Shown in pieces: positions 45,579-54,777 of a stretch of DNA of 64,000 nt. The stretch lies in the NCBI RefSeq assembly GCF_004361815.1, contig NZ_SNWA01000001.1, positions 806,001 through 870,000 of the forward strand, given 5' to 3'. The number at the start of each line of letters is the position of its first letter. Positions within the stretch are counted from its first letter, which is position 1. A program made the translations under genes and the position numbers. Origin of the DNA: Paraburkholderia sp. BL10I2N1 (GTDB lineage Bacteria; Pseudomonadota; Gammaproteobacteria; Burkholderiales; Burkholderiaceae). The notes under the pieces are model-generated. The model worked only from the letters and a program-made list of their open reading frames with translations, searched no databases and was not told the origin of the DNA.

Positions 45579-45772
45579 CGCGGCAAGGCGGCCGCTCGTC
45601 ACGCCGTCACGCGCCGTGGCGGGAAGTCCTTGCTGCACCAGCAGTCCGATTACCCCGACGCATCGACAGACAGTTGTCAATCTCACCCCGCAGCGGATCC
45701 CGGCCGCGCCAAAGCTCGCGTTTCAGGCGCGGCCCATCCCGCTGCGGTGATCTTCACTGCAATGGAGTCTCC

Positions 45773-47383
45773 ATGTTCTCTCGACGTTATCTGGCCATGT
45801 GGTGCGCGGTCCTGCTGCTGGTCGCGTCCGTGGCGCTCGCCGCGCTGCATCACCTGTCGTGGTTCTGGATCATCGTGCCGCTCGCGCTGGTCGCGCTCGG
45901 TGTCTTCGACCTGACCCAGGAGCGGCACGCGATCCTGCGTAACTACCCGCTGTGGGGTCACTTCCGGTTCCTGTTCGAATTCATCCGTCCGGAAATCCGT
46001 CAGTATTTCGTCGAGAACGATACCGACGAGAAACCGTTCTCCCGCGCCCAGCGCAGCATCGTCTACCAGCGCGCGAAGAACGACGTCGACAGCCGCCCCT
46101 ACGGCACCGAGCTCGACGTGAAAGCGGTCGCACACGAATGGATCAGCCACTCGCTCGCCCCGACCACGCTCGACGGACACGACTTCCGCATCGTCGTCGG
46201 ACCCGGGCGCGCCCAGCCTTATTCGATGTCGATCTTCAACGTGTCGGCGATGAGCTTCGGTTCGCTGTCGGCGAACGCGATCATGGCGCTCAACCTGGGC
46301 GCAAAGAAAGGCAACTTCGCGCACGACACCGGCGAAGGCTCGATGTCGAAGTATCACCGCGAGCACGGCGGCGACATCATCTGGGAAATCGCGTCGGGCT
46401 ACTTCGGCTGCCGCAACGACGACGGCGCCTTCAACGCGGAAAAATTCGCGAAGCAGGCGCAGGAGCCGCAGGTGAAGATGATCGAGATCAAGCTGTCGCA
46501 AGGCGCGAAGCCGGGCCACGGCGGCGTGCTGCCGGCTGCGAAGATCACGCCGGAAATCGCCGAGACGCGCGGTGTGCCGATGGGCCGTGACTGCATCTCG
46601 CCCGCAACGCATTCCGAATTCTCGACGCCGCGCGGCCTGCTCGAATTCGTCGAACGGCTGCGCACGCTATCGGGCGGCAAGCCGACCGGCTTCAAGCTGT
46701 GCATCGGCCATCCGTGGGAATTCTTCGGCATTGCCAAGGCCATGCTGGAAACGGGCATCCTGCCTGACTTCATCGTGGTCGACGGGGCCGAAGGCGGCAC
46801 CGGTGCGGCGCCGCTCGAATTCACCGATCACGTCGGCGTGCCGTTGCAGGAAGGCCTGCTGCTCGTGCACAACACGCTCGTCGGCATCGGCCTGCGCGAC
46901 AGGATTCGCGTGGGAGCAAGCGGCAAGATGATCACCGCGTTCGATATCACCAAAACACTCGCGATCGGCGCCGACTGGGTCAATGCGGCGCGCGGCTTCA
47001 TGTTCGCGGTGGGCTGCATCCAGGCGCAGACCTGTCACACCGGCCGCTGCCCGACCGGTGTCGCGACCCAGGATCCCGTGCGCCAGCGCGCGCTCGTGGT
47101 GCCCGACAAGTCGGATCGCGTGTTCAGCTTCCATCACAACACGTTGCATGCGCTACAGGAAATCATTCAGGCTGCGGGCCTCCATCACCCGTCGGAGCTG
47201 CGCGCGCATCACATCGTGCGGCGCGTGTCCTCGCATGAAGTGCGGCTGATGTCGGAGCTGCTGAAGTATCTGGAGCCGAACGATCTGTTGAACGGCAACT
47301 ATCGTTACTCGCTGTACGAAAAGTGGTGGCCAGTCGCGCGAAGCGATTCGTTCGCGGCAAAGCTGGAGCCTGCTGCGGTGTAA
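45773..47383 (+). CDS. FMN-binding glutamate synthase-like membrane protein
   Basis: 536 residues. The two N-terminal transmembrane helices (about residues 7-24 and 28-46) anchor a glutamate-synthase-type (GltS) TIM barrel: NVSAMSFGSLSANAIMALNLGA, EIKLSQGAKPGHGGVLP, DGAEGGTGAAPLEF and CIQAQTCHTGRCPTGVATQD, which carries the cysteines of the 3Fe-4S site. There is no glutaminase domain and no small-subunit gene beside it, so this is not a normal GOGAT. The physiological reaction is unknown. A terminator follows at 47411. Confidence 0.88.
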   Translation: MFSRRYLAMWCAVLLLVASVALAALHHLSWFWIIVPLALVALGVFDLTQERHAILRNYPLWGHFRFLFEFIRPEIRQYFVENDTDEKPFSRAQRSIVYQRAKNDVDSRPYGTELDVKAVAHEWISHSLAPTTLDGHDFRIVVGPGRAQPYSMSIFNVSAMSFGSLSANAIMALNLGAKKGNFAHDTGEGSMSKYHREHGGDIIWEIASGYFGCRNDDGAFNAEKFAKQAQEPQVKMIEIKLSQGAKPGHGGVLPAAKITPEIAETRGVPMGRDCISPATHSEFSTPRGLLEFVERLRTLSGGKPTGFKLCIGHPWEFFGIAKAMLETGILPDFIVVDGAEGGTGAAPLEFTDHVGVPLQEGLLLVHNTLVGIGLRDRIRVGASGKMITAFDITKTLAIGADWVNAARGFMFAVGCIQAQTCHTGRCPTGVATQDPVRQRALVVPDKSDRVFSFHHNTLHALQEIIQAAGLHHPSELRAHHIVRRVSSHEVRLMSELLKYLEPNDLLNGNYRYSLYEKWWPVARSDSFAAKLEPAAV

Positions 47384-47410
47384 TCCGGCAAGCGACGTCA
47401 CGCCAAACGA

Positions 47411-47445
47411 AAAAAGCGCCTGCAGTTCACATGCAGGCGCTTTTT
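47411..47445. terminator. Bidirectional terminator between FMN protein and ABC permease
   Basis: AAAAAGCGCCTGCA (47411-47424), 7-nt loop, TGCAGGCGCTTTTT (47432-47445). It serves both convergent genes. Confidence 0.9.
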
Positions 47446-47490
47446 CTTTGCCACCAGGTAATCAGGCGTCGCATACGCCCGAGGCGCAAA

Positions 47491-48351
47491 TCATGCGCCA
47501 GCCGGCCGCCACTTCAGCAGGCGCTGCTCGACAGCCGTCAACAGATAATCTGCGGCCAGCGCCACCACCGCGAGCACGATCATCGCCGCGAACACACCAC
47601 TCGCGTTGAACGCGCCCTGCGCGGTCGAGATCAGCAGCCCGATGCCCTGCTTCGAACCCAGGAACTCGCCCACCACCGCACCGACCAGCGCGAAGCCAAA
47701 GCTCACGTGCAGGCTGGCCAGAATCCAGCTGAGCGCCGACGGAATCACCACCGATGTCGTCACCTGACGGCGCGACGCACCCAGAATCTGCGCGTTCGCG
47801 ATCATGTAGCGATCGGCTTCACGCACGCCCTGGAACGCGTTGGCGAACACGACGAAGAACACCATCACGACCGCGAGCGCCACCTTCGACGCCATCCCGA
47901 GACCCAGTGCAATCACGAACACCGAGCCGAGCACGACGCGCGGAATCGAGTTGGCAATCTTGATGTAGAGGCTGAACACGTCGGACAGCAGCTTGTTGCG
48001 GCCCAGCACGATGCCGCAGAAGATGCCCGCCACCGAGCCGATGATGAAGCCGAGACCGGTCTCTTCGAGCGTCACCCAGACCTGCGTCAGAAGCGGCCCT
48101 TGCGAGGTGCCGTTCACGAACCAGTCGATGATCTGCGCGAAGATCGCCGAGGGCATCGAGAAGAAGAACGGATCGATCCACTTGAGCCGCGCGGACAGCT
48201 CCCAGCCGCCGAGCACGACGACCAGCACGAGAATGCGCAGCGAAATCACCAGCGCATGACGCTGACGGATGCGCCTCTGCGCGACAAGCTCGACCTGTGC
48301 GAGCGACCTGGGGTCGATGCCCGACGGCATCGTTTGTTGAGGGGTAGACAT
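47491..48351 (-). CDS. ABC transporter permease, nitrate/sulfonate/taurine type
   Basis: 286 residues, about six transmembrane helices, with the EAA-loop segment GASRRQVTTSVVIPSALSWILA and the following GALVGAVVGEF-type helix. It is a SsuC/TauC-like permease. ATG 48351 was chosen; the frame upstream overlaps the ATPase gene. The gene lies 25 bp after the ATPase stop in a binding protein-ATPase-permease operon read on the minus strand. Confidence 0.93.
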   Translation of the reverse strand: MSTPQQTMPSGIDPRSLAQVELVAQRRIRQRHALVISLRILVLVVVLGGWELSARLKWIDPFFFSMPSAIFAQIIDWFVNGTSQGPLLTQVWVTLEETGLGFIIGSVAGIFCGIVLGRNKLLSDVFSLYIKIANSIPRVVLGSVFVIALGLGMASKVALAVVMVFFVVFANAFQGVREADRYMIANAQILGASRRQVTTSVVIPSALSWILASLHVSFGFALVGAVVGEFLGSKQGIGLLISTAQGAFNASGVFAAMIVLAVVALAADYLLTAVEQRLLKWRPAGA

Positions 48352-48376
48352 GCCTGATGTACTCCGCTTTGCTTGA

Positions 48377-49171
48377 TTAACCGATCTGCACTTCTTCGCG
48401 CAGGTCGTGCCAGATATCGCGCGAGATCTCGATGAAGCGCGGCTCGTAGCGGATCTCCGAGGTGACGCGCGGACGCGGCAGGTCGATCTCATACACCTTC
48501 TTGAGCGTCGCGGGCCGTGCGGTCAGCACGAACACACGGTCGGCGAGCGCAATCGCTTCCTCGAGATCGTGCGTGACGAACACGACCGAGCCCGTGCCCG
48601 ACCACAGCTGCAGCAGCTCATCCTGCATCAGCGTGCGGGTCTGCATGTCGAGCGCGGAGAACGGCTCGTCCATCAGCAGGATTTCCGGCTTGTTGATGAA
48701 GGTCTGCGCCAGCGCGACGCGCTTGCGCATCCCGCCCGACAGTTGATGCGGATAGTGCTTGCCGAACTTGTCGAGACCCACGCGGCGCAGCCATTCATTG
48801 GCCTCGTCGTAGGCCGCCGATTTCGAGCGCCCGCGATACAGCGGACCCGCCGCGACGTTATCGAGCACCGAACGCCACGGAAACACGGCGTCCGCCTGAA
48901 ACACGAAGCCGATGCGCGGATCGATGCCATCGACCGGCGCGCCCATGATGCGCACTTCGCCGGTGGTCGGCTTCAGGAGGCCGGTGATCATGCTGAGCGT
49001 CGTCGACTTGCCGCAGCCCGTCGGTCCGACGACGGCGACGAATTCGCCTCTCGCCACCGACATGCTGAAATCGCGTAACGCGATCGTCGCCTTGCCGTCC
49101 GGGGAAATGAAACGGCACGACACGTTGCGCAGCTCGATAGCCGGTGTGCCGCGTGACAAAGGTTGATTCAT
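48377..49171 (-). CDS. ABC transporter ATP-binding protein, nitrate/sulfonate/taurine type
   Basis: 264 residues (269 if started at 49186) of the SsuB/TauB family. Walker A is GPTGCGKST, the Q-loop is FVFQADAVFPW, the signature LSGGMRKR, Walker B ILLMDEPFSALD, and the H-loop VFVTHDLEEAI. I prefer ATG 49171, which has GAGG nine bases upstream; ATG 49186 has its purine stretch too close. Its substrate is set by the binding protein and cannot be read from the ATPase. Confidence 0.93.
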   Translation of the reverse strand: MNQPLSRGTPAIELRNVSCRFISPDGKATIALRDFSMSVARGEFVAVVGPTGCGKSTTLSMITGLLKPTTGEVRIMGAPVDGIDPRIGFVFQADAVFPWRSVLDNVAAGPLYRGRSKSAAYDEANEWLRRVGLDKFGKHYPHQLSGGMRKRVALAQTFINKPEILLMDEPFSALDMQTRTLMQDELLQLWSGTGSVVFVTHDLEEAIALADRVFVLTARPATLKKVYEIDLPRPRVTSEIRYEPRFIEISRDIWHDLREEVQIG

Positions 49172-49219
49172 CGCCTGCTGCCTCATTCCTTGCGTGATTG
49201 TGTGGATTGGTCCGTTGCC

Positions 49220-50242
49220 TTACTTCGACGCCGTGCTGACGGCTGGCGTTGACACGTAGTCGTTCGTCCAGGTCTTCGCGAGGTCGATGTGCTTGCCCTT
49301 CACCGAAGGATTGAATGCGGACAGCACCTTCAGCACCGTGTCAGGACCATCGGCGGGCATCTTCCCGTCCTTCGTGAACATCGGCAGCGACGACTTCAGC
49401 GCGGCCACGTACAGGTCCTTGTTGTTGCCGTAGTAGTCCTTCGGCATCTTCGCGGCGATGTCTTCGGCGCTGTGCGTCGCGATGAAGTTGAGCGTCTTCG
49501 CGAATGCGCGTGACAGCTTCGCGGCCTCATCCTTGTGCGACTCTGCCCACGCACGCTGCACGTAGAAACTCGACGCCGGATAGGTGCCGCCGAGCGCAGC
49601 CCGCGTGCCTTCGAGGGTGCGCATGTCGACCAGCACCTTCGCGTCGCCGGTCTTCAGCAGTTGCGAGACGGTCGGCTCCGTCGTCATGCCGGCGTCGATG
49701 CGGTTCTGCTTGATTGCGGCGATAAAGCTGTTGTCCGCGCCGACCGGCAGCAGCGTGTACTGCGTCGACGGCACGCCCGCGCGCTGCGCGAGGTATTGCG
49801 TGAGGAAGCTCGTCGACGAACCGAGACCGGTCACGCCAAGCGTCTTGCCCTTCACGTCGGCCATGGTCTTCAGCGTGTCGGCGGCCTTCGTCGATACCAT
49901 TTCGACTTCGCCCGGCACCTGGCCGAAGATCACCAGCGCCTGCACTTCCTTGCCCTTGCTCTGCAGGTCGATCGTGTGATCGTAGAAGCCAACCACGCCC
50001 TGCACCGCGCCCGCGAGCAGTTCGTTTTCTGCGTCGACGCCGGCCGGTTGCGACAGGATCTCGACGTCGAGCCCTTCGTCCTTGAAATAGCCGAGCTGTT
50101 CGGTGAGTTTGGCCGGCAGATAGATGATCTTGGTGGCCCCGCCGACCATGATCGTGAGTTTTTCGGCATGAGCGGTAGCCGAAGCGGCCGCCAGGGCAAA
50201 CGCAACACCCGACACAGCGGCAATCTGGCGCAAGGTACGCAT
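49220..50242 (-). CDS. ABC transporter substrate-binding protein (NitT/TauT family)
   Basis: A 340-residue periplasmic protein with a signal peptide (about 26 residues, ending SATAHA before EKLTIMVGG) and a SsuA/NMT1-like fold (YLPAKLTEQLGYFKDEGLDVEI, GVVGFYDHTIDLQSKGKEV, GKTLGVTGLGSSTSFLTQYL). Candidate ligands in this family are sulfonates, taurine, pyrimidine precursors, aromatic acids and nitrate; none can be singled out. ATG 50242 has CAGGAGACTG upstream. It is first in its operon, divergent from a two-component system. Confidence 0.92.
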   Translation of the reverse strand: MRTLRQIAAVSGVAFALAAASATAHAEKLTIMVGGATKIIYLPAKLTEQLGYFKDEGLDVEILSQPAGVDAENELLAGAVQGVVGFYDHTIDLQSKGKEVQALVIFGQVPGEVEMVSTKAADTLKTMADVKGKTLGVTGLGSSTSFLTQYLAQRAGVPSTQYTLLPVGADNSFIAAIKQNRIDAGMTTEPTVSQLLKTGDAKVLVDMRTLEGTRAALGGTYPASSFYVQRAWAESHKDEAAKLSRAFAKTLNFIATHSAEDIAAKMPKDYYGNNKDLYVAALKSSLPMFTKDGKMPADGPDTVLKVLSAFNPSVKGKHIDLAKTWTNDYVSTPAVSTASK

Positions 50243-50245
50243 CAA

Positions 50246-50474
50246 GCAGTCTCCTGAGGTTGGGTCGCCGCTATCCTGCGGCGCTTTCTGGGTGAATGTG
50301 GCGGATTATAGAAATGCCAAACCTTCTGCTAGCTTTCGGTACCGTTGGCAAATCATGGGTGTTAACCCGCAGTCATGGCGCAGGCCCGCTTTCTGTCCGG
50401 CAAACACGGCCGAAAGCGCGCAAAGCCCACGTTTTACGGCACAATCGACGGCCTGATTGACGGCTCTCCCCACC
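50246..50474. promoter_or_regulatory. Divergent promoter region of the ABC operon and two-component genes
   Basis: 229 bp between divergent operons. On the minus strand a consensus -10 (TATAAT, at 50305-50310 read in reverse) lies about 60 bp before the substrate-binding gene; its -35 region is weak. This would suit a promoter that needs an activator, and the response regulator encoded next door is a candidate. Confidence 0.4.
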
Positions 50475-51152
50475 ATGAAACTCCTGCTGATTGAAGACAA
50501 TCCGACGCTCGCGCACTGGCTCGCGAAGATGCTCGAACAGGAGTCGTTCACGCTCGACTCGGTTCAGGACGGCGACGCCGCCGACTATCTCCTGCGCACG
50601 AATCACTACGATGTCGTGCTGCTCGACCTGAACCTGCCGAAGCTGTCGGGCAAGAACGTGCTGCGCCGCCTGCGCCATCGCGGCGACGCGACGCCCGTGC
50701 TGATCCTGACCGCGAGCGGCTCGATCGATGAAAAGGTCGAACTACTCGGCGCCGGTGCCGACGACTATCTGGTGAAACCGTTCGAAGTACGCGAACTCGT
50801 TGCGCGCATCAAGGTGCTGATCCGCAGGCAGTCGCCGTCGAAAGCGGACGAAGTGATGTGCGGCGATCTGGCGTTCGATATCGACACGCGTCAGTTCACG
50901 CTCAAAGGCGCGCCGCTGAACGTTACGCCCCGCGAGCGGACGGTGCTGGAAACGCTGATCCTGCGGCTCGGCAAGACGGTCTCGAAACCGGCTCTGGTAG
51001 ACGCGATCTTCACGCTCGCCGACGAACCGAGCGAAGACGCCGTGGAAATCTACATCTCGCGGCTGCGCAAGAAGCTCGATGGCAGCTCGGCGGCGATCGT
51101 CACGCTGCGCGGGCTCGGTTATCTGCTGCGCAAAAAAGAAGATGACCAATAG
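50475..51152 (+). CDS. Response regulator, OmpR/TctD-like
   Basis: 225 residues. The receiver domain has phospho-acceptor Asp51 (VVLLDLNLP), acidic pair Glu7/Asp8 and the conserved Lys in DDYLVKPFE. A C-terminal OmpR-type winged HTH ends with EIYISRLRKKLDGSSAAIVTLRGLGYLL. Together with the following histidine kinase it resembles the TctD/TctE tricarboxylate system, but also other OmpR-class pairs. It overlaps the kinase gene by 11 bp. ATG 50475 was chosen over an in-frame TTG at 50457. Confidence 0.92.
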   Translation: MKLLLIEDNPTLAHWLAKMLEQESFTLDSVQDGDAADYLLRTNHYDVVLLDLNLPKLSGKNVLRRLRHRGDATPVLILTASGSIDEKVELLGAGADDYLVKPFEVRELVARIKVLIRRQSPSKADEVMCGDLAFDIDTRQFTLKGAPLNVTPRERTVLETLILRLGKTVSKPALVDAIFTLADEPSEDAVEIYISRLRKKLDGSSAAIVTLRGLGYLLRKKEDDQ

Positions 51153-52530
51153 CCTGCGCGTGCGCCTGTTGTGGTGGCTGCTCGTACCGCTTGCGCTGTA
51201 CGTCTTCGTCACCGGCAAGGCGGAGTTCGACAATGCCCGGCACACCGCGGATCTCGTGCAGGACAACAAGCTGGTTTCGTCGGCGCGGATGATCGCGGGC
51301 GAAGTGGAATGGGTGGACGGCTCGCTCACCGTCGATGTGCCGCCCGCCGCGCTCGAAGTGTTCGTCTCGCCGTATCGCGATCAGGTGTTCTACAGCGTGA
51401 CCGTCGACGACGGCCGGCTGCTTGCCGGCACCCCGGATTTTCCGCACAGCGCAAGCCAGCCATCCGACGAACCCGAGTACTACGACGCCAGCCTGCATGG
51501 CCATCCCGTGCGCGCGGCCGGCGTCGTGCGGCAGATGTACGACAACGGCGTGACGCGGCGCGTGCTGGTATCGGTCGGCACGACCGTGCGTTCGCGCGAT
51601 GCAATGGCGGAGCAGCTCTGGCGACCGCAGCTGGTGCGGCAGATCGAGATGATCGTGCTGGCGGTGGCGCTCGTGTGCATCGGGCTCACGTTCGAACTGC
51701 GGCCGCTGATGAAAGTCAAGGACGACGTGGCCGACCGTGATCCGATGCAGCTCGAGCCGATCCGGGTCGAGCGGCTGCATACGGAATTGCGGCCCATCGT
51801 CGAGGCGATCAATCAATGCATCGCACGGCTGGCTGTGCAGGTCGCCGCGCAGCGACGCTTCATCGCTGATGCCGCACATCAGTTGCGCACGCCCCTGACC
51901 CTGCTCGGCACGCAGCTGCAGTTCGCGCGACAGCACGGCGGTATCGGGCCGGAACTGGCGGAGGCGCTCGCGGCGATGCACCGGAGCAACCGGTCGATGG
52001 TCGGACTCACCAACAAGCTGCTCCTGCTCGCCCAGGCCGAGGCGGCCGACTACACGCAACTCGCGAATGAACCAGTGGATCTCGCCGCGCTGGCGATGGA
52101 GGTCGTCGAGGATCTGGCGCTGCTCGCGCAGACCCGCGAGATCGATCTGGGCGCTGAACTGACGGGCCCCGCGCCCGTAACCGGACACCAGGGACTGCTG
52201 TCGGCGCTCGTCGCGAATCTCGCGGAAAACGCGATTCGCTACACACCCGCGGGCGGGCACGTCACCGTCGCCGTAAAAGACGACGGCGCAACCGTCACGC
52301 TGACCGTCTCGGACGACGGCCCGGGTATTCCGGCCGAAGCACGCAGCCGTGTGTTCGAGCCGTTCTATCGCGCGTCGGCGGACACCGAAGGCACCGGTCT
52401 CGGGCTCGCTATCGTCCGCGAGATCGTCGTGGCGCACCGGGGCGAGATCACGCTGGAGCCAGGCGCAGGCGGCCGCGGCGTCACGGCGACGGTGACGCTC
52501 GCCTCAGCCCGCCCCGGCAGGTCAGTCTGA
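51142..52530 (+). CDS. Sensor histidine kinase, TctE-like
   Basis: A 462-residue membrane kinase. It has a first transmembrane helix (about residues 9-23), a periplasmic sensor domain of ~140 residues (TctE N-terminal type), and a second helix (about 168-184). The HisKA box has His246 in ADAAHQLRTPL. ATP-binding motifs are N-box ANLAENAIRYTP, G1 VSDDGPGIP and G2 GTGLGLAIVREIV. The signal is unknown. It is coupled to the response regulator by overlap and is convergent with the GST gene, whose stop overlaps its own by 9 bp. Confidence 0.92.
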   Translation: MTNSLRVRLLWWLLVPLALYVFVTGKAEFDNARHTADLVQDNKLVSSARMIAGEVEWVDGSLTVDVPPAALEVFVSPYRDQVFYSVTVDDGRLLAGTPDFPHSASQPSDEPEYYDASLHGHPVRAAGVVRQMYDNGVTRRVLVSVGTTVRSRDAMAEQLWRPQLVRQIEMIVLAVALVCIGLTFELRPLMKVKDDVADRDPMQLEPIRVERLHTELRPIVEAINQCIARLAVQVAAQRRFIADAAHQLRTPLTLLGTQLQFARQHGGIGPELAEALAAMHRSNRSMVGLTNKLLLLAQAEAADYTQLANEPVDLAALAMEVVEDLALLAQTREIDLGAELTGPAPVTGHQGLLSALVANLAENAIRYTPAGGHVTVAVKDDGATVTLTVSDDGPGIPAEARSRVFEPFYRASADTEGTGLGLAIVREIVVAHRGEITLEPGAGGRGVTATVTLASARPGRSV

Positions 52531-53133
52531 CGGGACCGTATCGATGAACGACTGGCGCTGCGACAGCTTCTGGAAGTGCTTGTCGAGGTTCGGATACGCT
52601 TCGCGCCAGTTCAGCTGCGGCATGCGGAAGTCCAGATAGCCGAGCGCACAGCCAAGCGCGATATCGGCAAGCGTGTAGTGATTGGCCGTACACCAGTTCT
52701 TGCTGCCAAGACCTTGCGACATCGCCACGAGACCGTCGTGGATCTTGCGCTGCTGGCGCGCAACCCATGCTTCGCTGCGATGCTCGGCCGGACGCTGCGT
52801 CCCTTCGAGGCGGATCAGCACGGCCGCATCCAGGATTCCGTCGGCGAGCGCTTCCCAGCAGCGCACCTCGACGCGCTCGCGCCCCGACTGCGGAATCAGC
52901 TTGCCGACCGGTGACAGCGTATCGACGTATTCGCAGATCACGCGCGAATCGAACACGGCCTCGCCGTCTTCCATGACGAGGCACGGCACCTTACCGAGCG
53001 GATTGAACGTATGGATCGTGGTTTCCGGCGCCCAGACGTTCTCGAGTACCAGCTTGTAGTCGATCTTCTTTTCGGCGAGCACGATCCGCGCCTTGCGGAC
53101 AAACGGACTGCCGAACGAACCGATGAGTTTCAT
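52522..53133 (-). CDS. Glutathione S-transferase family protein
   Basis: 203 residues. The N-terminal thioredoxin-like domain (MKLIGSFGSPFVRKARIVLAEK, then NPLGKVPCLVMEDGEAVFDSRVICEY with the glutathione-binding ED-S pattern) is followed by a helical C-terminal domain (NHYTLADIALGCALGYLDFR). It resembles YibF-type GSTs. The specific substrate is unknown. ATG 53133 begins the standard GST start; the longer frame is not needed. Confidence 0.93.
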   Translation of the reverse strand: MKLIGSFGSPFVRKARIVLAEKKIDYKLVLENVWAPETTIHTFNPLGKVPCLVMEDGEAVFDSRVICEYVDTLSPVGKLIPQSGRERVEVRCWEALADGILDAAVLIRLEGTQRPAEHRSEAWVARQQRKIHDGLVAMSQGLGSKNWCTANHYTLADIALGCALGYLDFRMPQLNWREAYPNLDKHFQKLSQRQSFIDTVPSD

Positions 53134-53351
53134 GACACACTGCCCTGTTTGGATTTCGGCGAAAGTATACGTTGGTTTGCGTTCATCCAGACGACGTCCT
53201 GGCGTCTTGTGATGCGCGCCGAACGGAGCTGTGGACGGATTGCAACATTGCGGCAAGCGCTGATCGACGGCTAGCTGGCCGGATGGCTAACGGCTACGCC
53301 CGCCGGCCAGCCCGGCCGCGCATTGAAGGCTGCGAGCGCTACAATCGCACG

Positions 53352-54761
53352 ATGAACCAGCCGACCGAACTCACCATCGCCGTCGACGTCTACCGCCAGC
53401 GCCGCGAACGCGTCCTCACCGCGTTGCGGGAAGCAGGCGGGGGTGTCGCCATCGTCCCCACCGCGCCGGAAGTGCTGCGCAACCGCGACGCCGACTATCC
53501 GTACCGGCACGACAGCTATTTCTACTACCTGACAGGCTTCACGGAACCCGAAGCACTGCTCGTGCTCGACGCCAGCGCGGCATCGGGCGAGCCGCGCTCG
53601 ATCCTGTTCTGCCGGGCGAAGAACGCCGAGCGCGAAACGTGGGAAGGCTTCCGCTTCGGTCCCGAGGGCGCGCGCGAGGCGTTCGGCTTCGACGCCGCGT
53701 TCACCTTCGACGAAATCGACGCGATACTGCCGCGCCTGATCGCCGACAAGCCCGCGCTGCACTACGCATTCGGCGCATCCGCTGAACTGGACGGCCAGGT
53801 GCGCGGCTGGGTCGAGGCGGTGCGCGCACAGGGTAGAAGCGGAGTCACGGCGCCCGGCGCGATCCACGATCTGCTGCCGGTGCTCGACGAGATGCGCCTC
53901 ATCAAGGACGCCCACGAACTCGCGATCATGCGCCGCGCAGGCCAGATCTCGGCAACGGCGCACCGTCGGGCGATGGCGGCCTGCCGTCCCGGTGTGCGCG
54001 AATACGAACTCGAAGCGGAACTGCTCTACACATTCCGCAAGCACGGCGCGCAGGGTCCGGCGTACGGCTCGATCGTCGCAGCGGGCGCCAATGCCTGCGT
54101 GCTTCACTATCCGGCGGGCAACGCGATCGCGCGGGACGGCGATCTGATCCTCATCGACGCCGCGTGCGAACTCGACGGCTACGCGTCCGACATTACCCGC
54201 ACCTTCCCCGTCAGCGGCCGCTTTACCCCGGCACAGCGCGAGCTTTACGACATCGTGCTGGCTGCGCAGCAGGCGGCCATCGAGGCGACGCGCGCCGGCG
54301 TCGACTTCGAGGCGCCGCATCAGGCAGCCGTGCGCGTGCTGGCGCAGGGGCTGCTGGATACCGGCATCATCCACCGTCAGCGCTTCGCTTCCGTCGACGA
54401 TATGATCGCCGAACGTGCCTATGCGCGCTTCTACATGCACCGTACCGGCCACTGGCTCGGCATGGACGTGCACGATTGCGGCGACTACCGCGAGCGCTCC
54501 GCGCCGCGCGACGAACATGGCGCCATCCCCTGGCGCACGCTGAAGCCGTCGATGACGCTGACGATCGAACCTGGCCTTTACGTCCGCGCTTCGGACGACG
54601 TCCCCGAGCGCTACTGGAACATCGGTATCCGCATCGAGGACGACGCGATCGTCACCGCAACCGGCTGTGAACTGATGACGCGCGATGTGCCGGTCAAGGC
54701 CGAGGAAATCGAAGCGCTGATGCAGGCTGCGCGCGCATCAGCGGGCGCCGCGTGTGAGTGA
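53352..54761 (+). CDS. pepP: Xaa-Pro aminopeptidase (PepP-type, M24B)
   Basis: 469 residues. It removes N-terminal residues preceding proline. The dinuclear metal ligands are visible as the two Asp in LIDAACELDGYASDITRTFP, His in GHWLGMDVHD, Glu in LTIEPGLYV and Glu in GIRIEDD. The N-terminal creatinase-like domain includes YPYRHDSYFYYLTGF. A TACAAT element lies just upstream of the start. The stop lies 16 bp before the ubiH-like start; the pepP-ubiH order is also found in enterobacteria. Confidence 0.95.
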   Translation: MNQPTELTIAVDVYRQRRERVLTALREAGGGVAIVPTAPEVLRNRDADYPYRHDSYFYYLTGFTEPEALLVLDASAASGEPRSILFCRAKNAERETWEGFRFGPEGAREAFGFDAAFTFDEIDAILPRLIADKPALHYAFGASAELDGQVRGWVEAVRAQGRSGVTAPGAIHDLLPVLDEMRLIKDAHELAIMRRAGQISATAHRRAMAACRPGVREYELEAELLYTFRKHGAQGPAYGSIVAAGANACVLHYPAGNAIARDGDLILIDAACELDGYASDITRTFPVSGRFTPAQRELYDIVLAAQQAAIEATRAGVDFEAPHQAAVRVLAQGLLDTGIIHRQRFASVDDMIAERAYARFYMHRTGHWLGMDVHDCGDYRERSAPRDEHGAIPWRTLKPSMTLTIEPGLYVRASDDVPERYWNIGIRIEDDAIVTATGCELMTRDVPVKAEEIEALMQAARASAGAACE

Positions 54762-54777
54762 AGGGAATCGAGACCAG

